A model generated the notes under the pieces. That model was given only the letters and a program-made list of their open reading frames with translations. It did not search any database and had not been told where the DNA came from. From the NCBI RefSeq assembly GCF_051961495.1, contig NZ_JBQCDF010000029.1, positions 1-6,396 on the forward strand: a stretch of DNA of 6,396 bases. Reading direction: 5' to 3'. Below are positions 1 to 6,260 of the stretch, one piece after another. Within the stretch, counting starts at the first letter, position 1. Every line of letters starts with the position of its first letter. The position numbers and the translations under genes are program-made. The DNA is from Cytophaga sp051961495. Lineage in GTDB: Bacteria > Bacteroidota > Bacteroidia > Cytophagales > Cytophagaceae.

Positions 1-1
1 G

Positions 2-445
2 GATCATGCACAATGGGCAGCATTGAATAAACCTGAGCCCAATTACCTGATCCAGGGCTATCTGCACAGCGAGCCGGGAAAGACCATACGCGTGCGGGCC
101 ACAGCCAGTAAAGGTTTTATCACCATCAAAGGGAAAAGCAGTATGGATGGTTCTTCCAGAAGTGAATTCGAATATGAAATTCCTAAAACAGAAGCGCTGG
201 AACTTCTTCAAAACTTCACGACCAAAACGATTGAAAAGAACCGTTATGAAATTACGTTCGAAGGAAATGTGTGGGAGGTAGATGTATTTGAAGGAGCCAA
301 CGCCGGCTTGATTATAGCAGAGATTGAATTAGAAAGTACAGAGCAAGCCTTTGCCAAACCTGATTGGGTGAGAGAGGAAGTAACTTCTGATTTCAGATAT
401 TTTAACTCTTCGCTAATTGAAAGCCCTTATAAAACCTGGCAATAA
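2..445 (+). CDS. CYTH-domain protein (triphosphate tunnel metalloenzyme), 5' end cut off by window edge
   Basis: The frame is open from the first bases of the window to a TAA at 443-445, so the start lies upstream. The TTG at 23 is not a credible start, because the family needs an N-terminal EIERKFLV-type motif that must precede the window; probably only 10-15 residues are missing. Visible family signatures, in order, are QGYL, the RVR arginine pair (codons 89-97), TIKGK (122-136), EFEYEIP (164-184), EKNRYEI (233-253), WEVDVFEG (272-295), AEIELES (317-337) and the closing PDWVREEVT...NSSL...PYKTW. In CYTH/TTM enzymes these Arg, Lys and Glu residues line a beta-tunnel that binds a triphosphate and divalent metal. 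Bacterial single-domain members of this length are mostly tripolyphosphatases or uncharacterised, and adenylate cyclase activity should not be assumed. It is probably cytoplasmic. The family call is secure; the substrate is not known. Confidence 0.9.
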   Translation, partial: DHAQWAALNKPEPNYLIQGYLHSEPGKTIRVRATASKGFITIKGKSSMDGSSRSEFEYEIPKTEALELLQNFTTKTIEKNRYEITFEGNVWEVDVFEGANAGLIIAEIELESTEQAFAKPDWVREEVTSDFRYFNSSLIESPYKTWQ

Positions 446-507
446 GCTACGTCATAAGTTCGTCTTTGTATCAAGCATTCTATCTATACCTAATAGTTAT
501 ATTCAAC

Positions 508-2373
508 ATGAACCGTATATCTATACTTTTATTTGCATTATCTATTTTTTCATTTTCCATTCAGGCACAAAAATACCAGGTCACAACGCTGGCCGGCTAT
601 ACACACGATGCTGATGGTGTGAAAGAAAGAGCAAGTTTCAATCAGCCTCAAGGCATTTTCATTGATAAGTCCGGAAGCATATATGTAGCCGATTCGTGGA
701 ATTACAAGATCAGAAAAATTACCCCGGATGGAATGGTTTCAACAATTGCAGGTTCTATGTATGGATATCCATCGATCATACCTGTAGGCATTACATCTGA
801 CAACAATGGTAATATTTACATTTCCAGTAAACATCAGATATATAAGATCAATGCAGAAGGAGATATGACATCATTTGCCGGCAGCGAAGAAGATGGAGAT
901 AAAGATGGAGCAAATGCTCTTTTTTACAATATCCATGGCATTGCTTGTGATGATTCAGGTAATGTATTCGTAGCAGATGCCAGCAACGATAAGATCAAAA
1001 AAATTACGCCCGAGGGTTATGTCACAACGTATGCCGGCATGAATAATGATTCCCATTCAGATAGTCTTTTGTATTACCCGCACAGTCTTGTTTTTGATAA
1101 AAAAGGGAATTTATTTGTTACAGATGAAGGCAACGCCTGTCTGAAAAAAATTATTGCAGGAAAATCAATGACAAGATTTCCGGCAGTTGTTGAAGTTGAA
1201 TATTTAACGGAAGAGGATTATGAAAATGCCATGCAATCCAGCTTCTACTCTCCTACCGGTATAACAATTGACCAGGAAGATAATTTGTTTGTGGTTGACA
1301 AAGGCAATACAATAAAAAAAATTACCAAAGATGGTATTGTATCTGTTATCCCTATTTCTTTTACAGATCAGGTCCCATCCTTCGGACAACTATCATGTAT
1401 AGCTGTTGACACTGTTGGCTGTTTATATGTAACAGATAAAATAAACAATCAGATTTACAAAATCTCTCAGACAGGAACGCTCGAACTATTTGCCGGCTGC
1501 GGGCTAAAGAGTTTTGATGGGCCGGCTGCCAAAGCTTTTTTCAACACTCCTGCAGGAATGGTGATGGATAAAAAAGGAAATCTATTTGTAAGCGATAAGA
1601 AAAATCATAACATCCGTAAAATTGATATCAAAGGAAATGTCACAACCTTTGCAGGGGCAGGCAATAAAGGCCGTGCCGATGGAAAAGGTACTGAAGCTCT
1701 CTTTAATGAACCTATGGGACTTGCCATTGATAAAAAAGGGAATATATATGTGGCAGACAAAGGCAATAACAAAATTCGCATTATTCGTAAAAATGGTTTG
1801 GTTGAAACATTCGCACAAAACACCGCTTCGGATAATCATTTCGCCCAGCCCATCGATATCTGCATAGATTCAAAAGACAATATATATGTGTTAAATGAAC
1901 ATGCCAGCCAGATAAAAATAATTGACAAACAAAAAAATATTACAACACTCGTTTCAACTCCTGCATTGGGCATCAACAATTACAGTATGTCCATTGACCA
2001 GAATGATAACCTGTATATTACCACCATAAATGAAACGGTCGTTCTTAAAATAACTCCAGACCGGACTTTACTTAAAGTGGAAGATAATACCAATACCCGT
2101 CCGTTAGATTTCCGTTATCCCAGAAATACTGCCATTGACAAAGCCGGAAACTTATATGTAGCGCCTTTATATTCTCATCAGATATACGTCGCTGATCCGA
2201 AAGGGAACATATTTCTAACAATCGGGAATTCTTTAAGAGGTTATAATGATGGTGATATAGATAAAGCGCGCTTTTGTTTCCCGGATGAAATTCTTGTTGA
2301 CGACAAAGGGAATATTTATGTAATAGATACAGGCAATAATGTTATCAGAAAAATTATTCGCACAGAAGAGTAG
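508..2373 (+). CDS. Secreted NHL-repeat beta-propeller protein (about twelve blades)
   Basis: The protein has 621 residues. I chose the ATG at 508 over the upstream in-frame TTG at 466 because it gives a clean signal peptide (MNRISILLFALSIFSFSIQA, likely cleaved before Gln-21). About twelve NHL-type blades follow, with cores of the form P-x-G-[IL]-x-[IV]-D-x-x-G-N-[IL]-[YF]-V-x-D-x-x-N-x-x-I-x-K-I. Their first residues lie near 47, 92, 142, 191, 249, 295, 348, 402, 448, 492, 538 and 592, spaced 44-58 residues apart. Several are preceded by an AGxxxxxxDGxxxxAxF linker (blades 1, 3, 7, 8, a looser copy before 12). NHL blades build beta-propellers that act as binding scaffolds or, rarely, lyases; nothing here indicates an enzyme. 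It ends at the last blade (VIRKIIRTEE), with no sorting domain, lipobox or membrane anchor, so it is probably periplasmic or released. It starts 62 nt after the CYTH gene, and the ligand is unknown. Confidence 0.9.
   Translation: MNRISILLFALSIFSFSIQAQKYQVTTLAGYTHDADGVKERASFNQPQGIFIDKSGSIYVADSWNYKIRKITPDGMVSTIAGSMYGYPSIIPVGITSDNNGNIYISSKHQIYKINAEGDMTSFAGSEEDGDKDGANALFYNIHGIACDDSGNVFVADASNDKIKKITPEGYVTTYAGMNNDSHSDSLLYYPHSLVFDKKGNLFVTDEGNACLKKIIAGKSMTRFPAVVEVEYLTEEDYENAMQSSFYSPTGITIDQEDNLFVVDKGNTIKKITKDGIVSVIPISFTDQVPSFGQLSCIAVDTVGCLYVTDKINNQIYKISQTGTLELFAGCGLKSFDGPAAKAFFNTPAGMVMDKKGNLFVSDKKNHNIRKIDIKGNVTTFAGAGNKGRADGKGTEALFNEPMGLAIDKKGNIYVADKGNNKIRIIRKNGLVETFAQNTASDNHFAQPIDICIDSKDNIYVLNEHASQIKIIDKQKNITTLVSTPALGINNYSMSIDQNDNLYITTINETVVLKITPDRTLLKVEDNTNTRPLDFRYPRNTAIDKAGNLYVAPLYSHQIYVADPKGNIFLTIGNSLRGYNDGDIDKARFCFPDEILVDDKGNIYVIDTGNNVIRKIIRTEE
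1096..2322 (+). repeat. Recurring blade core at DNA level inside the NHL gene
   Basis: The D-K-K-G-N core of the blades recurs almost unchanged at nucleotide level. GATAAAAAAGGGAAT occurs at 1096-1110 and again at 1729-1743, and GATAAAAAAGGAAAT (one difference) at 1567-1581. A related GACAAAGGGAATATTTATGT lies near 2302. The similarity runs into the next codons (TTATTTGT or ATATATGT). This may reflect fairly recent duplication among blades, or simply uniform AT-rich codon choice for the same peptide. Confidence 0.6.
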
Positions 2374-2397
2374 TGATGCATAGAATACCTCTTAAAT

Positions 2398-2436
2398 AAG
2401 AAGGCTGAGTGAAAATATATTTCATTCAGCCTTCTT
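2398..2436. terminator. Bidirectional intrinsic terminator between convergent genes
   Basis: This is an inverted repeat with arms 2398-2414 and 2420-2436 and a 5-nt ATATA loop. All 17 positions pair, counting one G-T wobble at 2409/2425. It lies 25 nt after the stop of the + strand NHL gene and 18 nt after the stop of the - strand OmpA-like gene. The AAG...CTT ends give each transcript a modest U-rich tail (TTCTTTATTT on the + strand, CTTATTT on the - strand). It can therefore serve both converging transcripts. Confidence 0.85.
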
Positions 2437-2453
2437 TATTTCCATGTAAATTC

Positions 2454-3173
2454 TTATTCGTCCAGCACCCGTACTTCTGTTCTTCTGTTACGGGCTTTAT
2501 TAGGTGCATTATCATTTGGCACGATCGGTTTGTATTCACCATATCCTTTTGCGCTCACACGTTTCGGGTCCAGCCCCAGCTTGATCAGATAATTCATTAC
2601 CGCGTCGGCCCTGTTCTGTGACAACACTAAATTCTGGTGCGCGTCACCATCGCTATCGGTATGGCCTGCAATTTCAATAACCATTTTAGGATTTAAGACC
2701 AATGTATTATACAGGTTCTCTACATGCGGCACACACTCGGGTTTGATATCCCATTTGTTTACATCAAAGTATACATTGTCCAGATTAAATATGCGGGAAT
2801 AATCACGAATGACTTTTACACGTATGGTTTGATCCATAGAATAACGGCCTTTTTCAACAGGCAATACTAAGCCCTGATTGAAAGGAAAATCCGTGCGGAA
2901 CTTATATACAATCATGGTATATGTTTTCCCTTCGGGAAGCAGCATATAACAATGTCCGTATGTATCACTCACACCTTCTTTGGTAACTGATTTATCCGTG
3001 GAAGTTACTACAAGCTTCGCGTCCTCCACAGGTACACTGTCTATATCGGTTATAGTGAAGTTTACCAATGCCGAATCTTCTGTGGACCGGAGTGTATTAA
3101 CTGTCTGAGCAGAGCTTACAAAACCCATCAAAAGAACGGCACAAAAAGCGGCACATGAAAATGTTCTATTCAT
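2454..3173 (-). CDS. OmpA-family peptidoglycan-binding protein with N-terminal beta domain
   Basis: The protein has 239 residues from the ATG at 3173. An in-frame ATG ten codons upstream (3203) would put MIPYILTIIY in front of a normal signal peptide, so it is unlikely to be used. Residues 1-22 are a signal peptide ending SSA before QTV; Cys-7 and Cys-11 precede the hydrophobic core, so there is no lipobox. Residues about 30-120 look like a small carboxypeptidase-regulatory or Ig-like beta fold (PVEDAKLVVTSTD...YGHCYMLLPEGKTYT). Residues about 130-239 are an OmpA C-terminal domain: VYFDVNKWDIKPE, IEIAGHTDSDG, LSQNRADAVMNYL, VSAKGYGEYKPIVPN and NRRTEVRV. Asp-173 of GHTD and Arg-188 of NRAD match the residues that grip diaminopimelate in this family. 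There is no room for an eight-strand outer-membrane barrel. It is probably a periplasmic cell-wall tether, and its specific role is unknown. Confidence 0.9.
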   Translation of the reverse strand: MNRTFSCAAFCAVLLMGFVSSAQTVNTLRSTEDSALVNFTITDIDSVPVEDAKLVVTSTDKSVTKEGVSDTYGHCYMLLPEGKTYTMIVYKFRTDFPFNQGLVLPVEKGRYSMDQTIRVKVIRDYSRIFNLDNVYFDVNKWDIKPECVPHVENLYNTLVLNPKMVIEIAGHTDSDGDAHQNLVLSQNRADAVMNYLIKLGLDPKRVSAKGYGEYKPIVPNDNAPNKARNRRTEVRVLDE

Positions 3174-3273
3174 ATAAATAATAGTTAATATGTACGGTAT
3201 CAATTAAATATACACATAATAAAAATAAAAAAAGAGCTTTTACCTGTTGAATTTCATTGTTCCGAAAAGATAA

Positions 3274-4470
3274 TTACCGTTTGACCAACCGCGCCATGAA
3301 GTAGCCATCACCACCTTCTGACGGGTAAATTGTTTGTTTCTTTTCCAATTGAAAATTGCCATTTGTTTTTAGGAACAGGTCAATTTGATTGTCATTTTCA
3401 GCAGGTAAAATACTGCAGGTAGCGTAAACAAGAATACCGCCGGGTTTCAGCATGGTAGAATACTCCTGCAGGATTTGCTGTTGAACATGTACTAATGTAT
3501 CAATACGATCCTTCGTTAACTTCCACTTGTCATCCGGATTCCTTCTCAGCACACCGATGCCACTGCAGGGAACATCCAGTAATAAAAAATCGGCTGCATT
3601 TTTAAAGCCGGCGATTGTATTTTCTTTTATTGGCTTCGTTTGTATACAAGTTACTCCGGCTCGTAACGCACGCCTTTCCAGCTCTTTCAATTTCGGAGCT
3701 TCAATATCCATGGAAATTATTTTGCCCTTATTCTGCATCAATGCAGCAATGTGCAACGTCTTGCCTCCTGCGCCTGCACAAGCATCAATGACTGTTGCCT
3801 TGGGCTGAGGAGACAAATAATGCGCAATCATTTGAGATCCCACATCCTGCACTTCATAATATCCATTCAGGTATGAAGCCAGTCGCTGCAAGGGCTTACG
3901 CTCTTTTAGTTTCAACGTTTCATTTAAAGTGCCGAAAGCTTCAGTTGCGACACCTTCTTTTTCCAATACTTGCTGAACTTGTTTTGCATTATGCTTAACC
4001 GTATTGACACGAATAAAAACATCCGCTTCCGTATTTAAAAATTCCAGCTCCCGTTCCCAACGTTCTTTACCCAACTGCTGTTCCCCAAGTATGTCCATCC
4101 AATCCTCTATTGATGCATGAACAGCCCTGTTTGTAAGGGCTTCGAAACTGCGTGTTGAAAAATCGGCCGGATCAACAGCAGCAGGAAGCGGCGTTTCAAT
4201 TTCACTTTTATATATGTCATACAGATACGCTGCAACAATCTTTTCGAAGCGCTGTGGATCTGTGGCAGATGTGTTGACAACAAATTCATAACGTCTCCTC
4301 CAGCGCACAATGCTATAGAGCGTACCTGCAATAAACCTTCGGTCTCTGGATCCCCATTTAGGATTGCTTTGCAATAGATTGCGAATTACATCATCTGCAT
4401 ATGCACCTTCTGTAAATATTTTTTTCAGTGATACAATTATTGATTGTATAATGTTCGGGTGCAGCTTCAT
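3274..4470 (-). CDS. RsmB/NOP-family RNA (cytosine-C5) methyltransferase
   Basis: The protein has 398 residues. The ATG at 4470 is chosen because MKLHPNIIQS fits the family's N-terminus and because it overlaps the upstream stop as ATGA; an in-frame start at 4524 would extend 54 nt further into the neighbouring gene. Residues about 1-140 form the helical N-terminal region (SRDRRFIAGTLYSIVRWRRR). This is followed by the substrate region and the QDVGSQ lead-in (208-213). The Rossmann methyltransferase core has the SAM-binding motif I DACAGAGGK (229-237), acidic Asp-255 of motif II, motif IV DVPCSG (299-304) and motif VI ATCSILPAEN (350-359). In this family the motif VI cysteine (Cys-352 here) attacks cytosine C6, and the motif IV cysteine (Cys-302) helps release the product. 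The likely target is 16S rRNA, as for E. coli RsmB (m5C967), but related rRNA or tRNA sites cannot be excluded. It is cytoplasmic and is the second gene of a coupled pair. Confidence 0.92.
   Translation of the reverse strand: MKLHPNIIQSIIVSLKKIFTEGAYADDVIRNLLQSNPKWGSRDRRFIAGTLYSIVRWRRRYEFVVNTSATDPQRFEKIVAAYLYDIYKSEIETPLPAAVDPADFSTRSFEALTNRAVHASIEDWMDILGEQQLGKERWERELEFLNTEADVFIRVNTVKHNAKQVQQVLEKEGVATEAFGTLNETLKLKERKPLQRLASYLNGYYEVQDVGSQMIAHYLSPQPKATVIDACAGAGGKTLHIAALMQNKGKIISMDIEAPKLKELERRALRAGVTCIQTKPIKENTIAGFKNAADFLLLDVPCSGIGVLRRNPDDKWKLTKDRIDTLVHVQQQILQEYSTMLKPGGILVYATCSILPAENDNQIDLFLKTNGNFQLEKKQTIYPSEGGDGYFMARLVKR
4467..4470 (-). other. ATGA stop/start overlap (translational coupling)
   Basis: Read on the - strand, ATGA holds the methyltransferase start ATG (4470-4468) and the TGA stop of the preceding membrane-protein gene (4469-4467). 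A 4-nt overlap of this kind usually means both are on one mRNA and that ribosomes ending the first gene restart on the second. It also fixes the methyltransferase start. Confidence 0.85.
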
Positions 4471-5306
4471 AAATACAAGACAGGGATGCTTATCAAAGGA
4501 GAAAGAATTAACACACCGTCCCATATAAGCATGCTCGGTGTTAAGGTTACAATATTTTTAATCCGCAGGCAGAACAATAAGAAAATCATTTGCAGGATTG
4601 TCGCAATTTTAAATGAAATATGTAGCTCAATAATAAAAAGCTGCAGAACAATTGCTGCAAAAAACAAGTAGCAAATGACCGTGATGTTGGAATAACCAAT
4701 CGTCTTTCCGTTCAGGTGTGATACTTTTTTAATTGCTTTATCAATATAGAAATCCCGGTATTCAAACAGCTGTGTAATGAAGGCAAACAGGCAAAACCGC
4801 ACACCAATAAACAAGGCAGCATTGGAGCTCCACATAATGTCTGTTTCGCTTTTACTCAAAGGCAATACACCGGTAATGATTGTCCAGACAAAGGCAATCA
4901 CAATACTTTTAAAGAAAGAATGATGATTCAGCAGCAGCCCTCTTCTGTTTGCATAAATAATGTAAACCTCGTATGTGAGCCATAAACCCGATGATGCAAT
5001 AAAAATGAACCATTGATTAAAATTAAAATACATCACGCATATATATAAACTACACACAAAGCCCAGAAGCATGGTAAAGAATATACAATTGTATTTTTTG
5101 CGACCCCAGCTTGTTACTTCAGTACTGTTTTTTTTTGAATAGAGCGCGAATAAGGTATGCGCGTTATAGGTAAAGAGTGTAGCAGCCCCTGCAAAAAGAA
5201 TGATGGTGTAATTTATTTTATCCGGTGCAAAAAACAGTATGCATTCCATCGTAAGCAGCATTGCTATTGCCGAAAGCCATATGTGCAGATACAGGATATA
5301 TTTCAT
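4467..5306 (-). CDS. Polytopic membrane protein, divergent UbiA-like prenyltransferase family (tentative)
   Basis: The protein has 279 residues, mostly hydrophobic. About eight or nine membrane segments can be drawn, near 4-26, 33-55, 73-94, 98-118, 131-150, 163-182, 206-228, 232-248 and 258-279. I do not recognise it by name. Its layout resembles UbiA-like proteins common in Bacteroidota: an YN motif in the second segment (T46-Y47-N48), a basic loop then K133...VWTIITGVLPL in the fifth, and RDFYIDK (184-190), a match to the second Asp motif of UbiA enzymes (D-x3-D: Asp-185, Asp-189). The first motif of canonical members (NDxxDxxxD) is absent; only YNAHTL is near its expected place. UbiA enzymes join a prenyl chain to an aromatic acceptor, but with one motif missing the activity is uncertain. 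The gene is coupled by overlap to the RNA methyltransferase and starts 11 nt after the run of Ts that ends the atpG terminator. Confidence 0.55.
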   Translation of the reverse strand: MKYILYLHIWLSAIAMLLTMECILFFAPDKINYTIILFAGAATLFTYNAHTLFALYSKKNSTEVTSWGRKKYNCIFFTMLLGFVCSLYICVMYFNFNQWFIFIASSGLWLTYEVYIIYANRRGLLLNHHSFFKSIVIAFVWTIITGVLPLSKSETDIMWSSNAALFIGVRFCLFAFITQLFEYRDFYIDKAIKKVSHLNGKTIGYSNITVICYLFFAAIVLQLFIIELHISFKIATILQMIFLLFCLRIKNIVTLTPSMLIWDGVLILSPLISIPVLYL

Positions 5307-5316
5307 ACTATGCTAT

Positions 5317-5352
5317 AAAAAAAAGAGTCACGCTTTTGTGGCGTGACTCTTT
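5317..5352 (-). terminator. Rho-independent terminator of the atpA-atpG transcript
   Basis: This is a perfect 12-bp stem: + strand 5322-5333 (AAAGAGTCACGC) pairs with 5341-5352 (GCGTGACTCTTT) around a 7-nt loop. On the - strand the stem runs straight into eight Ts (5324-5317), a textbook intrinsic terminator. It begins 17 nt after the atpG stop codon. On the + strand the hairpin is followed only by TTTCATTG, and no + strand gene lies nearby, so its direction is clear. The T run ends about 10 nt before the start codon of the next - strand gene. Confidence 0.92.
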
Positions 5353-5369
5353 CATTGTATTATTCAATA

Positions 5370-6257
5370 TTAATTGTTTAATGCTTCCGCGCCACCAACA
5401 ATCTCCAGGATCTCTTTTGTGATAGCAGCCTGACGGGAACGGTTGTATGTTAACTTCAATGCCTTTAACATTTCCTTCGCGTTGTCTGTAGCTTTATCCA
5501 TCGCAGTCATACGGGCACCATGTTCGGATGCGTTTGACTCAAGCAGATATTTATAGAATTGGATCTTCAATGATTTCGGGATCAGTTCTTTCACGATCTC
5601 CATTTTCGAAGGTTCAAATATATAATCAATCTCTACTGCTTCTGTAACGGCTACTGGTGCAGCCTTTACAGGGATTGGCAGAAACTGCTCTGTACGGATA
5701 ATCTGAGTAGCAACATTTTTAAATTCGTTATAGACAACTTCTACGCGGTCATACTTGCCAGACAGGAAGCTATTCATAATAAATTCAGAAGCTTTTCTAG
5801 CGGTTTCAAATCTAAGATCCAGGAATAAGCCTTGATAATCCAGATTTACATTGCTGCTGCGTTTAACCAAAACTTCGGCACCCTTTTTACCGATGCACAA
5901 ATAATTGATTTTATTAGCAGCCGCTAGTTCAGGATATTTCTCTTCTGCTAATGCTACAGCTGTTTTAACGACATTCGAGTTGAATGCTCCTGCTAAACCT
6001 CTGTCTGAAGTAACAACAACAATCAATAGATTTTTTACTTCTCTTTCTTCAGAGTAGATGTTATCAGAAGCATCTTCTAAAGAAGCAGAAATATTGTGAA
6101 GAATACCGTTAAGTTTTTCTGCATACGGACGAATCTTCATCGCTCTGTCCTGAGCTCTTCTAAGCTTGGCTGCCGAAACCATTTTCATGGCTTTGGTAAT
6201 CTGCTGCGTAGAATTAACTGAAGCTATCCGGTTGCGGACCTCTTTTAAGCTTGGCAT
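5370..6257 (-). CDS. atpG: ATP synthase F1 subunit gamma
   Basis: The protein has 295 residues, close to the usual 285-295. Gamma is the central rotor shaft of F1: its two long terminal helices turn inside the alpha3-beta3 ring and pass torque from the membrane ring to ATP formation on the cytoplasmic face. The N-terminal helix carries the family signature (MPSLKEVRNRIASVNSTQQI, then KAMKMVSAAKLRRAQ). The C-terminal helix carries MTAMDKATDNAKEML and NRSRQAAITKEILEIVGGAEA, the most conserved part of the family. Between them is the Rossmann-like middle domain with VVVTSDRGLAGAFNSN (residues about 80-95). The start at 6257 lies 3 nt past the atpA stop, as expected in an atp operon. There is no Shine-Dalgarno sequence, which is normal in Bacteroidota. 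A strong terminator follows directly, so atpD is not on this transcript. Confidence 0.97.
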   Translation of the reverse strand: MPSLKEVRNRIASVNSTQQITKAMKMVSAAKLRRAQDRAMKIRPYAEKLNGILHNISASLEDASDNIYSEEREVKNLLIVVVTSDRGLAGAFNSNVVKTAVALAEEKYPELAAANKINYLCIGKKGAEVLVKRSSNVNLDYQGLFLDLRFETARKASEFIMNSFLSGKYDRVEVVYNEFKNVATQIIRTEQFLPIPVKAAPVAVTEAVEIDYIFEPSKMEIVKELIPKSLKIQFYKYLLESNASEHGARMTAMDKATDNAKEMLKALKLTYNRSRQAAITKEILEIVGGAEALNN

Positions 6258-6260
6258 AAA

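Noticed and set aside
23..25. TTG as the start codon of the first + strand gene
   Set aside because: The frame is open upstream to the window edge, and the CYTH family's essential N-terminal motif would have to lie before this point. The gene is truncated by the window, not started here.
466..507. N-terminal extension of the NHL protein from the TTG at 466
   Set aside because: The 14 extra residues would precede an otherwise normal signal peptide that starts at the ATG at 508.
1582..1867. Open frames on both strands inside the NHL gene
   Set aside because: They are shadows of the repeated blade codons. They show no family resemblance and lie wholly within a well-supported gene.
3174..3273. 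Possible promoter for the OmpA-like gene (TATATTTA on the - strand at 3212-3205, one mismatch to TAnnTTTG)
   Set aside because: The spacer is so AT-rich that such matches are expected by chance, and no TTG-type -33 box sits at proper spacing. A promoter here is plausible, but its position is not supported.
3527..3998. Open frames on the + strand opposite the methyltransferase gene
   Set aside because: They are antisense to conserved catalytic motifs, have no recognisable protein features, and are explained by the real gene's composition.
4471..4524. Longer RNA methyltransferase starting at 4524
   Set aside because: It would overlap the upstream gene by 58 nt, and the extra residues (MGRCVNSFSFDKHPCLVF) do not resemble the family N-terminus. 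The ATGA overlap gives the better start.
5307..5369. Riboswitch or other structured RNA between atpG and the membrane-protein gene
   Set aside because: The only structure visible is the simple hairpin followed by Ts, which an intrinsic terminator fully explains. There is not enough sequence for an aptamer.
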